Part shown: positions 42,444-54,179 of the stretch, in pieces
Numbering within the stretch: position 1 is the stretch's first letter
Layout of the letters: the number at the start of each line of letters is the position of its first letter
Source: Gyromitra esculenta
Lineage: Eukaryota > Ascomycota > Pezizomycetes > Pezizales > Discinaceae
DNA length: 64,000 nt
Direction: 5' to 3'
NCBI GenBank assembly: GCA_038503075.1
Contig: JBCAML010000002.1
Coordinates: 992,001 to 1,056,000, forward strand
Notes under the pieces: generated by a model
Told to the model about the DNA's origin: nothing
Database searches by the model: none
The model's input: the letters and a program-made list of their open reading frames with translations, nothing else
Position numbers and translations under genes: made by a program

Positions 42444-44028
42444 ATGTCTGGCTCTTCCAGCCCTATCAATATAGCCCAGCTATCAGACTCCCAACGGTCA
42501 GTTCTCGAGCAATTCACTGCTGTCACAGCACAAAGCCCCACAGAGGCTATCCCCATACTGCAACGCTCGCAATGGAACGTCCAGGTACTTCATAACCCAT
42601 CTCCTCCTCCTATCTAAACGTCCCGCTAAACACCCTCTTTAGATTGCAATTGCCAAGTTCTTTGATGGCGAAACCGCTGATCCTGTAGCCGAAGCCCTCG
42701 CTGCTCAAGCAGCAGCAGCCACTCTACCTTCCTCGACTCCACTTGCTACACCCCCAAATGCTCTCGCCCGCTCTGGTGTTCGCACCCCCGGCAGCATCTC
42801 ACCCGCTCCCCGTATCGTTCCAACCCCCACCTCCATCTCTCGTCGACCGCCACTCTTGATCGCTCTTCTCATATTCCCATTCTCTGTGCTGTGGCGGGTT
42901 GGCAACGGCTTCCTCTCTCTCTTCTACACTTTGTTCCCTTTCCTAGCTCGGTTTCGCCCTACTTCTGCTTCCTCCCGTAGCACACGTGCCCGTCGCTCCC
43001 AAACCCCTCGGGACACAGCAGCCCGCTTCATTCGATTATTTGAGGAAGAGTACGGCGCCGGCACTGGCCTAAATTTCTTTGAAGGCGGCTACGCGCAAGC
43101 CCTCGAGCTTGCCAAAAAGGACCTTCGTTTTCTCCTCGTTGTCCTCCAGAGCGACGAACATGATGACACGACTTCTTTCAACCGCGAGACTTTAACTCAC
43201 CCCGATGTTGTCAAGTTCCTGAAAGACCAGGACATTATTCTCTGGGCAGGATCTGTCCAGGATTCGGAGGCATACCAGGTCTCCACTGCACTTCAGTGCA
43301 CAAAATTCCCCTTCGCGGCCCTTATCGCCCTCACGCCAACCTCCCCGAGCGCTACTACCCAGGCCATGTCTGTCGTCTCACGTACCACCGGTCCCACCCC
43401 ACCCGCGGTACTCATCACGAAACTGACCACCGCAATTACGGCCCACTCCGAGTCATTGTCACGCCTGCGTGCTCAGCGCGCAGTCCACGAAACCGATCGC
43501 GCGATCCGTGAGCAACAAAATTCAGCCTACGAGCTTTCTCTCGCACGCGACCGCGAGCGCGCCCAACAGCGCAAAGAAGAAGCTGACAGAGTTGCCCGCG
43601 AAGCCGCCGCCGCAGAAGCCGCCGCAGAAGCCGGGGAGCTGTTGGAACGCAACAAGGAGGCGTGGAAACGGTGGAGAGCCTCGACACTGCCAACGGAACC
43701 GGAGCACGGTCCAGATACCGCGAGAGTGAGTATTAGGGCTGGAGATGGGGAACGAATGGTGCGACGATTTGCGGGTGATGCCAAAATGGAGGAGGTTTAT
43801 GCGTTTGTGGAATGTCTTCACGTGGAGCGGGATGAGAAGGAACGGGTTGTAGGAGCTGTACGGAAGCCGGAGGGATATGAACATATGTGGAGTTTTAGGC
43901 TAGTGAGTCCGATGCCGAGGAGGGTGTTGGAGGCGGAGACGGGGATGACGGTGAAGGAGTGTTTATGGCCGAGTGCGAATTTAGTGGTGGAAGCTATAGG
44001 GGACGACGACGACGACGACGATGAGTAG
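42444..44028 (+). CDS. UBA-UAS-UBX membrane protein, Ubx2/FAF2-like ERAD factor
   Basis: Two exons, 42444-42584 and 42643-44028 (58-nt intron), 508 residues. Order: UBA domain (about 10-56), a hydrophobic hairpin (about 117-150; LLIFPFSVLWRV...FLSLFYTLFPFL), a thioredoxin-like UAS domain (about 170-300; FFEGGYAQALELAKKDLRFLL), a charged coiled coil (about 320-390) and a C-terminal UBX domain (about 405-500), ending in poly-Asp. This is the architecture of FAF2/UBXD8 and S. pombe Ucp10/budding-yeast Ubx2. These proteins recruit Cdc48/p97 to the endoplasmic reticulum and lipid droplets for degradation of ubiquitinated proteins. The start follows a CT-rich leader. Confidence 0.9.
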
Positions 44029-45612
44029 TGCGAAACCAGAAGTTGTAATTGTAAAAATCGCTGCTCTACCAAAGTAGTGTGCTTACCTGGGGATTTCTAA
44101 TCTTGTTTTGTTTAGGAGAGGACTAATTTAGTTATCTATGCATTTTAGATGGACCTTTTGGGGACCCTTTTGTTTTTCTAGGAGTAATGAATATAAGTGG
44201 AGCTAGTTACATTATTCAAGTATTTTAAATGGGAATATCTTGAGATTATATTGTTATGTCATATGTACCTGTAATACCCTATAGGGAACTACATGTAGTT
44301 ACATGTACAGTCACATTCGCAGAGTCCTGACACCCTACCAACCGTTGATGGTAAATTAAATAACCGTGGGTTAAGCCGGGAGAAACTAAATCAACAGAAA
44401 AGAAAACTGTGGAAATTCTGAGATGCTGAGTAGTATCCAATAATTTCGCATAACCGCCTTCTAAAAAAACCATGGCCTTGATCCGCCAACAGTCGTGCTC
44501 AATAGAGATGAGAGGTACTAAGGCTTTCGCATGGGACTGTACTCTCGACCCCTTGGGTATCTGTATTGTATCTATCACAGGTAAGCAAGACACGAACTGA
44601 TGGTGTGATACGTGCGAGTGATCATCCATGAATATGGTTAACCAAAATTAAACTCCGTAGCCATGCCCACACCCCTACAGTACTCTCCCCTCTCCTCATA
44701 TACTCATGTCGCCGATTTCTAATTTGATCATGTGATATATCAAGCCGCCTGTTAATTTATCATGTGGTCAAGCCGAAGATCGGCGACATGAGTACAGACG
44801 GTAGAAGGGTTAAGATCGTGCGATGTGGTTATCGATATTGGAAGTCTTGTGGGGGAAAATCTAGATCACGTGTGGGTCACGACTCACGAGTGATGCAGCA
44901 TGATTGCATCTTGGCACACACACAAACACACACAAAAAAGTCTGGGTTTAAAATTAGAATTACATGAACAGCAAACACGAAGTATATTTAAATTCACAAC
45001 GAGTGTTGGACAGCGCTTTTTTCTTTTCTTTTTTCTTTCGAGGCCTAGTAAAACGCGTGTGACAGTCGCGTAAGACATTTTAACAGGATCGAATCAGGGC
45101 AAGCCTGGGCTGGCAGAGAATCTGTGACCCCCTCACTGTCTGTCCCATCACCATCGCTCCTTTTCTTCGCTAGCAATCCACCACAAAGAACTTCTAGCAG
45201 AGAAACAGCGCTCTTTCTTCACCTCACCCCACGCTGATCAAAATCACCACAGACGACGCTCGGCTGTTTGTTATCTAATCTTCTATTTCCCCCTTGAACC
45301 CCTTATTCGTTCCTGTCGCCACTACTGTCCCCTCCCCGCCCACGCGTCATCGTAACCTCAACTCCTCTCTCTTACCACCAACCCCCCCATCGTTTCCAAC
45401 AATACTATCTATATCCAGATTGCTACTTTCGCACCTTCACTCATCATCATCCTTCATCCTTCATCCACCCACATCGGACCCCATCAACATCTAGCACCGT
45501 AATATTTTCGACTGATCTACTAACAATTTAGCTTTCGCCTTCGACACTACCGACCCAACCGGTCGCAACTTAGTCCGCTTGGACAGTGAATGCAAACAGC
45601 CCGCTACTATTC
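44029..45612. other. Intergenic
   Basis: AT-rich 3' flank of the UBX gene, a small foldback at 44701-44794, a CA repeat near 44,915-44,940, and from about 45,100 a C/T-rich presumed promoter and leader of the next gene. No gene seen. Confidence 0.5.
44701..44794. repeat. Short inverted repeat
   Basis: Perfect 16-bp arms TACTCATGTCGCCGAT (44701-44716) and its complement (44779-44794). Pairing continues imperfectly inward over about 20 more bases. Confidence 0.75.
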
Positions 45613-48600
45613 ATGAGCTTAGCAGTACCAAGTGTTCTGTTAGACCCTCGTAACGCCCCGCCCACGCCCTTTTCGGATCTGCTTGATCTATCCGATAACC
45701 CGGACACGCCGGGAACCACATATTCCTTCCAGGAACCCAAACAACGACAAACCATGCAAACAGACCAGAATTACCTCGAGCCCATCCTGGATCGACCCAC
45801 ACGTCTCCATACAGATGATGAAATGTTCGACTCGGATATGGATCGTAAAGACGACGATCTTGATCTCCTGGATGTTTCCTCCAACGTAGGTGGTGTAGAC
45901 CTCGAGGACGGTAGTATCATCATGGAAGAAGATTATCTCGATACCGCTCAGACATACGACAACGATGACCTTATGATTGATGAAGTAGAGGAGAACGAGG
46001 AGGATATGTTATTTCAACAGCAACAACAAAGGCAACACTCTCCAATCCCCCAAGCTAGCAGTTCAATCAGCCTTGATAATAGTGAATCTGGGCCAAATCA
46101 ATCGCAGGACACTCTCAGACCCCAGAGCGCACAAGCTGGAGATGCACCCTTGTTCTCATTTACTCGACCCAACGACCACTCGGACCCCCTAAATATCTCT
46201 TTCGCGGCTCCAGAGAAACCTTCGGTTCCTGATCATTCGCTTTACGAAGATGCTCCAACTGAAGCTGTAGAAGTTATAGAAGAAGCAGCAAGCGTTGGGG
46301 CTCAAAACCTGAAGCCTGAAGTTGAGAATACAGTAGAATCTCATCCCGATATTAGACGTCTGCGTTCTCAGTCTCCTGCCGAAGTCACAGAAGAGGCTCA
46401 TGTTGTCCCAGATAATCTGGTAGAAGACGCTACCGCCGATCCCGTTGAAATAGATAACGATTTTCAACATAGCGGTGGTTGGAGTGAAAACACTTCTACC
46501 ACACTCGCACATGAGCCGACTTTATTGGAGGATCAAAGGACCTTTGAAGACGAAGACGAAGATGTTGGCGACAATCATATTGGTGATGCTGAGACCGAGA
46601 TCGAAGGTCTTACACCCGCTGAATTTGCTGCTGAAGAGTTTGCTCAATACGGGCTCCATCCCATAGTCGTTCAGTGGGAGAAGAATCAACTTAGTCTTTT
46701 CCCAACGCCTAACCCGGTTGCTGAGGAAAGCGATCTTGAGTTTTTTATTCAAGACTCTCAAGTCTGTGAGAAGGGGATCAATGAATTATTTTTAGAGTTC
46801 CGGAAGGTTTTGGATGGATCAGTTAGTCAAGATGTAGAGCTGTTCATTGAATTCGAGGGGTTAGGTCTTGAGCTTGGCGAAGTGAGTACTCCTCTTTCCT
46901 TATAATGGATAGTCAGATACTAACTTTGTATTACCTACACAGGATAACGTGTCGTGTAATTCTATTTCTCTCCAATACATCCTCAATCTCCATGTCCAAC
47001 TTCATAGGCAAGACGGCGTTGAAAACCCCGATCCTCTTCGAATCAATCTGTTCACCCGTCCAAGTTTTTCGAAGCAGATTACGTCCCTTGTAGCAGCCGC
47101 AACTCAGGGCATGGGATTTTCGGAAGCTGTTGGCAGCATCGAGATCCCTGTTGAGGATAGCCACATGAAAATTGAGGAGGAACGTATTGGAAGTGACGTA
47201 CAGACTCCAAGTAGAGGACCTGATCCGGATGAAATTCAGGACGAAGCACATAATGGTAGCGAGGAAAAAAATACTCTTGAGGATCAATCAACTGGGTTGG
47301 AGGACCCACTTAACCCGAATTCTAGCCTAACCACGCCACGTGCCCTAACGAATAGCGATGAAAAACTTGTGGAGATCAAAGATGAAAAGGATCAAGGCTC
47401 GGTGGAAGCAAAGGTAGAAGAAGATGACGACGATGAGTTCGACCTTGAATATGGGACTGAGGAGAACCAGGAGGCTGTTCACGCCGAAAATGAACCGGAT
47501 GGTGTTGAGTTGAAAGCTGATGACACTAATTCTACCCCTAAATCTTCATCGGCCTCAGAAACACCAAAGCCTACTGTAGGGCCTGCTAGCGAACACTCTG
47601 AAGAAACTACAACACCAGTACAAATTGAGCGTATAACAGAAATCATTTTTGAAGAAATTACAGACGAAGTTACACCACAAGATCTCCAACAGCCGGGAGA
47701 GATTGAAGATACTGATTCCAATGCTGAAGCTGATCGTAGCCCTTCCACTTACGAGGATGAGGAGTTGATTGAGTATGAAGAGGATGAGGGACCGGTTCAG
47801 TCATCGGCTACAATTGATCCAGCTCCGAAAGATGTTGAGGAACACCGATCGACCAAATCCGATACATTTTCTCACCATTCTCCTGCCGGCGAGAATCACT
47901 CTCAAGCATCTAATTCTCCAAATATTCATGGTATGCCCGGTTTATCTTCCCCGTACGTTCCTACAGGATACCCCTCTCTGGGGGAACTTTTTCGTTCAAT
48001 GGACGGATTAGGTTGCGCTGGCAGGGATTCCGAATATAGCATATGCAGATATTGCGATCATGTCACTTACGATGAGAAAACAATAGGAGTCCAAAAAGTA
48101 CAATCACCAGATCACCAAAGCAATCATGGATCGGATCATGACGGAGATCTTGAGAAGATTAATCAAGCCAATAGCGTAACTAAAACCAACGACGACAGCA
48201 CCAACGACGATAATACCAATCTGAATGAGGACCTTTCTGCTGGTCCTAAAGTGCCATCTTCAATCCCTGTATTCCACGGGGATGAAGCTCTCGAAGACGA
48301 GTTCGAGTATAATGAAGATCAGCAGCAAGCATACAGCGGACAAGAATACGGTGACCAGACCCAACAATTCCAAACAGAAGGACAGGAGTATGGCAAAGAA
48401 CGTGTTGGGTTCGAGGACAACCGAGATCCGCAGTATTTTGACGGTGACTTTGAGTACAATGACGATTACCCCTCGGATGAACAAAATGAATATCTTGAAG
48501 GTGCGAAAACTGAATTACAGGGTGATGCTGATGGGTTTGATCATTATACTGGTGATGATGATGGTGCATACAACGAATTCGGCGGCGAGCAGGAATATCC

Positions 48601-49084
48601 GGCTGAAGACGAAAACGGATATCCCATCGAATATCCTCATGAGGGATATGACGAGGATGCAGCTGCTTATTATCAACATGAAGAATTTGGGGATGTTGAC
48701 AACGTCAAGACGGCCGAAGAGAATGAGTATGATATTTCTATAAAAGGAGACCATGAACATTCACTTTTGCCATCCGATGCTGTGGACATCCTGAAGTCTT
48801 CGGTTGTTGTCAACCAGGTTGAAGAAGAACAGCTCATCGACTACGAAGACGATGAAGTAGAAGTCACGAAAGAGCATGTGCGCAATTCACCAGCACAGCT
48901 TCAGAGGAGCCCCACCGAGCAGAAAAGAATGCGCGAGGATGAGGAAGACCAAAACGAATACGACACCACCACCACTGAAAACCAAGGTTTGTGGCAATTT
49001 TCTCCCTATGGTTGCGAATGGACATGGACCGGTGGACCTGACTGTATTCTTCCTCCAGCTGCCAAACGCGTTCGCTCAGAGTAA
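45613..49084 (+). CDS. Large acidic conserved fungal protein of unknown function
   Basis: Two exons, 45613-46881 and 46943-49084 (61-nt intron, GTGAGT donor), 1,136 residues from ATG at 45613 (MSLAVPSVLLDPRNAPPTPF). Most of it is strongly acidic and low in complexity (Glu/Asp-rich, with EEDEF, DEEE and EQ/Y-rich runs). The only folded-looking part spans the intron: about residues 345-480, from YGLHPIVVQWEKNQLSLFPT through ELFIEFEGLGLELGED to YILNLHVQLHRQDGVENPDPL. This block resembles one I recall in uncharacterised Pezizomycotina proteins. C-terminus ends LPPAAKRVRSE, with possible basic nuclear signal KRVR. No enzyme motif. A nuclear or chromatin role is only a guess from composition. Confidence 0.75.
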
Positions 49085-50753
49085 GATACGATTCCCCCGT
49101 TTTTGTCGTCGGCTGGCCCGTTATCATTGTCGCTGTCGTCACCATCTTTATCGCCATCTCGTTTACGTTTTTTCTCTATTGTTTTCCACATTTCGTTTGA
49201 GTACCTATCAGGGCAAGAACTGTTATCACGTCGTCGTCTACCGGACCCGGGTTCAACAGGTCTTTTGAGCCCCGTTTATTCGAGTGGTAAAAAAAGTCTC
49301 TGGGAGTTCTGGGGCTATTTATTTTTCACGGAAAAGGGCGTTCTGTGCGTTTGTGCTTGTTATTTTTGTTGTCATGATTGTTCGCCTCCGGGTCCGAGCT
49401 TTTTTGAAAGGGGCGCATTTAGCTGGGAACGATATTTCACCTCATTGACGGATATTGTTGGTTCTGCATACATTGTGCGAACATCTATGGCGGCTTTTAG
49501 GTTTTAGGTGTGGTACTTTTATGTATGGGCGGTAAGATTGATCTGATCTGAAATGGGGTTGAATTTCATGTTCCAAGATATGGGGGTACGCAAATATTGG
49601 GAAGGTAATTTGCTGTGAGGTTGTTATGAAGGTATGTCACGGAGATTCAGGCTTCTTTTTTTGAGAAAAAAAGCTTGGTTAGGTTGGACGCAGAGTAAGT
49701 TACGATACAGTGCTGATACATCCCTCCCCCTTGCTTTATATCTTATCCTAACCTTACGTTTTCTTTGTCTCCCCCACCCTTCCACTTTCTTGATTGAACA
49801 TAAGGGTTCGTATCGGTCATGGAAAGAGACGTCATTATTAACATCTCTCTGTATATCACTAATTGCTTTTACCCCTTCACTCATTTTCTCTTCTTTTGTT
49901 GGGTCTTGTTTGCTTTCATGTGGTCGCGAAGATACACCGAATGGGATGTGGCTTACATTTGTGGGTTCTATTTCCTTCCATTGACTGGATGGGGAGGTGG
50001 ATTTGACATGCTTGCTTCGGCCGGTATACTAGGGCGACTATGTAGCAGGGGCTCAAGTTTGAGCGATTCTCTGGGCTACCGAGAGTTGATCGAGTATAAG
50101 CTCCCTCTTTAATATTTTTCTCTGAGTTTTCTATTATTCGTTCTTTGCTTTTTTTTCTCTTTTCTGTACGGGGTTGAAATGATGGGGGTTTCTTGTGGTT
50201 TACGTTTTAGGGTTTTAAGTGGATAGAGGAATACCGTTAGGGGTTGCAGGTTTGCGTTCTTACGTCCTGGGTAGTTGTCTATTTAGTAGCTGGAAAATAT
50301 AAATTCTTTAGTTTTGTTGTGAGTATCGTAGTGCTTTCGTTTAGCTTTCTGCAGCAGGAGTGAGCATGCCTTGAGCCTATGGGTGCGTGGGCTAATTACA
50401 TGTGTGCTTCCACGCACACAAGTGTCCCTACTTCTTGCGTGTTCTGGTGGTGGTGGTAGGTTTCGTTTTACTCCGTGTGGGCTGCACAGAACTTATCCTC
50501 GTCGTGGTGATGGGTCAATGACTGCATCCTTGCTCGGCGACCCTAGCAGATCAGATGGATAAGATCAGAGCCTCAACTTAAAAATTTATCGCAACGTCTG
50601 TGAAGCAGATCCCACGCCAACTGTTTCCACCTCCACCGCCGCCACTGTGCTCGAACTCAATCCCGGGCTGCCCACAATCAACTCCAAAGCGCCGGACACT
50701 CCACAGAACTTCTCCCGCCTTCGCGCAGCCTCGGCTGCCCCCCCCACCCCGCA
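49085..50753. other. Intergenic
   Basis: About 1.7 kb: T-rich 3' flank of the acidic-protein gene and a C-rich leader directly before Utp15. Short open frames only; nothing recognisable. Confidence 0.5.
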
Positions 50754-52451
50754 ATGGCCCAGCCAGTAACCCGGATCCAGCCCACCAAGCTCCCCACACT
50801 CCCCGCCTCGACCACCCCCGAGCAGCGCTACTGGCTGTCCTTCAAGTCTCCCCTACTGATCCACGAATACAGCTCGGTCTCAAATATACACTTCTCTCCG
50901 CTTGCACCACATGACTTCGCAATCACCTCCTCCACCCTCGTGAAGCTCTTCTCCTCCAAAACTCGCACTGTCTCCAAAACAATCTCCCGCTTCAAGGACA
51001 TTGCATACTCCGGCCACATTCGCTCCGACGGCAAAATTATTGTCGCTGGAGATGCCACAGGCCTTATCCAAGTATTCAACCTCGCCTCTAGAGCGATCTT
51101 AAAGACATGGGATGAGCACAAGCAGCCTGTGCAGGTGACAAAGTTTTCGCCAAGCAGCCTGACAACGTTGCTGAGCGCATCGGATGACACCACTGTAAGA
51201 CTATGGGATCTGCCATCAGGAAAATCAACGAATACGTTCCTGGGGCATGGTGACTATGTCAGGAACGCAGCGTTCCTACCCAGCTCGACAATGCCGCTGA
51301 TAGTGTCTGGGAGCTACGACGGAACCGTAAGGTTGTGGGATCCGAGGACCTCGCAGGCAACAGGAAGCATAATGACGCTGTCGCATCCGTCTGCTATCGA
51401 TGCATTATTGCCAATGCCGGGAGCAACGACTATACTTGTTGGGAGTGGGCCGATTGTTCAGGTCTGGGACATCGTTGCTGCGAAGCCATTGACGGTTCTG
51501 CAGAATCACCAAAAGACGGTTACATCGATTGCTGTGTCGTCTTCGTCTGCGGGGAGGAGAGTGTTGACTGCTGGGTTGGACGGACATGTTAAGATCTACG
51601 ATCCGACGAATTGGAAGGTGGTCCATGGGATCAAGTATCCGTCTCCGGTACTTTCTATCGGTGTTTCTCAGGATGAGAAGCACTTGGCCGTGGGTATGGT
51701 GGGCGGGCTCCTCTCGATTAGGACGAGGACTAGTGGGAAGGAAAAGGTTAAGCAGAATGACAGGGATAAGATATTCGACATGATCGCGGCTGGTATCGAT
51801 CCTATCACCGGTGCCGGCGGAAAGGGGAAAAAGAAAAAAAGCAGCGCTATGAAGAGGAAACTTAAGGGACTAGACTATAAGGGCGAGGGAGCGGATATCC
51901 TCATAGATCATGAGGTTAAGATTAAGAAGGAAAGAGCATGGGAAATTGATCTGAGGAAAGGGAGATATGGAGACGCATTGGATCAGGCCTTAAGATCCGT
52001 ATGTTTGGCCTTCTCGCCTCTAGCGTAAGCAATAACATATTAACCTTTCACGCAACAGGGCACCGCACCTCTGATCACATTCACCCTCTTCAACGAGCTC
52101 CGTTACCGCAATGCTACTAAGGCTGCGTTGGCAAACAGAGACGAAGTCACCCTACAGCCAGTGCTAAGGTGGTTGGTGAAATATATCACCGATCCTCGGT
52201 ATGTGGAGGTTATTGTAGATATTGCATTGTTAATCCTAGGTAATACCCTCCTATATCCTTCACTTCTCTCATCAGAGACACGAGACTAACACGAATACCC
52301 ACTAGATATGTATTCCCACGCCCTCGGCCAATCGCCAGAATTCGATAGCCTAATCCGAAAACTTCACGATCGTGTCTCAAACGAGGTTGAAAACTCGAAA
52401 CAGGCTTGTCAGACGAAGGGAATGTTGGGAATGCTATTGGCAGCTTCGTAG
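50754..52451 (+). CDS. utp15: U3 snoRNP protein Utp15 (WD40, UTP15 C-terminal domain)
   Basis: Three exons: 50754-51998, 52059-52239, 52306-52451; introns of 60 and 66 nt. 523 residues, close to yeast (513) and human (518). Begins MAQPVTRIQPTKLP. WD40 repeats lie at about 50-345 (e.g. LLSASDDTTVRLWDLPSG, IVSGSYDGTVRLWDPR, VLTAGLDGHVKIYDP). The UTP15 C-terminal domain (about 375-520; KRKLKGLDYKG, YGDALDQALRS, then LITFTLFNELRYR and LLILDMYSHALGQ) spans both introns. Utp15 is part of the t-UTP/UtpA subcomplex of the small-subunit processome, acting in the nucleolus in pre-18S rRNA processing and linked to rDNA transcription. Confidence 0.94.
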
Positions 52452-54179
52452 CAGGGTATAGCGATTCGTTTGTTTGATATCTTTCTTGGGGAAGGGGGGG
52501 TAATTGTATATTCTTTGTGTATGATTATGGGGAATCTTCTGTTTGTAAAACATTTGGCTTTAGGAACGTAAAAGTTAAACGTGACATTTATACTAAATTC
52601 GAATCAAGGGGCTATACTTAAGTGAACAGGCAGGAGCATCATATTCTATCAAGGAAACGCTTAGACGGTATGAACCACACTCAAAGGCCAGGCAAATATC
52701 GATGATGATGAGAGACTAACTACAGGTAGTGACGAAAGCTAACTGATTGTTGATAAACTTTCAATAAAATATAAAATATCATATCAATTACCTAAGAGAA
52801 CGAAGCAGTTTTTCAAAAGCATTAAAAAAAACGCAGATAAGAGTTCTTATTATGAGCCCAAGAACTAACCGGTATAACAATACTAACGCATGTACGCGTT
52901 AGTAAATGCCGAATTGATATGAACAGAATATCCAAATAATCTACTGTAGGAATTTGGCAGCTACACGATATACAGACTTCCAGAATACGTTGTGTGTATA
53001 TTGTTGTAGAGTAACGATAGAGATCTATCGCCAAGTTTGAAATAAAAACATTTCCAAAGATTATTCATTGTTAGACAACAATAGCTCTACTGTACGGTAA
53101 GGAGTGCGGTATAGAGAGGTAAATTAAGGACAGTGATACTAGTGTGGTTCTATTATTTTCTTAAGAAATAATGTATTATTGTGGGAGGAATCATATTCTT
53201 ACCGTTGAACTATCGTATCCCTAGCGACGCGATAATTTTCACTGTGTACTTTACTGTTGGGCCAATCGTATTTCCAGCAACGCGATGGTTTCCATACAAG
53301 CTGAAAAATAAAGTCTGGTTCTTCAATAAGCCCAATATGGCTTATAGGCAGCAACAGGTGCAACCCACCAAACCAGCCCACGGCTATCACGTAAGTCAAT
53401 AGATAAGGGTTAAGGAGAGCAAAAGTAAGGAAGCTTTTCAGCTTTTCTACTTATTCCATTTCTTACTTTTCGTTGTCAATTATGGCTTTAGGGGTTGTTG
53501 GAGCTTGTTTGTAGGTTGATTAAAGAACCAGACTTTATTTCTTAGCTACATGTGAGTGTCGTTCAGCGAAAATGTCCCATAACTACTAAGATAGCTATAG
53601 TGCATTTTCACTAAACGTCACTCATGTAGTACATTGGTAAGGCGACGGCAGTGTCCAGTGATCTCTAACATAACCCCAGTCGGCAAACTTCGCATTCAGT
53701 GCTCAAGGCAAATTGTTTTAAGTCAATCGTGTGTCAACAATGCTGTATTCTATTTAATGCAGTAGGGCTACGGTACTCCACAATCGGAATTCTACCTTCA
53801 AAGCTTTTATGGCACTGCACAAATTTTACGGCTTCGGCGTAGGATTTAGTGATCACCATCATAGCTGGTATCCAAGCTTGTTCCAAGTCCTACTGAGACG
53901 CACCTAAGGTTACTGGGCACTATTTGTCGTCCCGGGTTGACCACTAATGATATCATGAAATGGGATGTTTCTAGTGTGTCCATTTTTTCCAGTTTCTTAT
54001 TTTGATAGATAAATATATTCCAGTGCTCTTTGAGCAAAAACGAGTACTAATAATATTCTCACAACTCCCTGACACACTAAATAAGTGTCCTGTGTTTTGT
54101 TTCACTATACTCTTTTCCCGAACGAGACTGTATCCATTGGCTTTAAGTTTGTTGGGAATACCATCAATGCTCGCACCTA
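52452..54179. other. Intergenic AT-rich tract with foldback repeats
   Basis: About 1.7 kb between the 3' ends of convergent Utp15 and the DUF4246 gene. AT-rich, no gene recognised. Holds the inverted repeats at 53290-53640. Confidence 0.5.
53300..53629. repeat. Tandem pair of foldback repeats
   Basis: First palindrome: an 18-bp perfect arm pair (53306-53323 AAATAAAGTCTGGTTCTT and complement at 53523-53540) with further imperfect pairing inward, including AAAAGTAAG / CTTACTTTT near the centre. Second palindrome directly follows: CTACATG...CGAAAATG (53546-53574) pairs imperfectly with 53602-53629. MITE-like; no target duplication determined. Confidence 0.7.
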
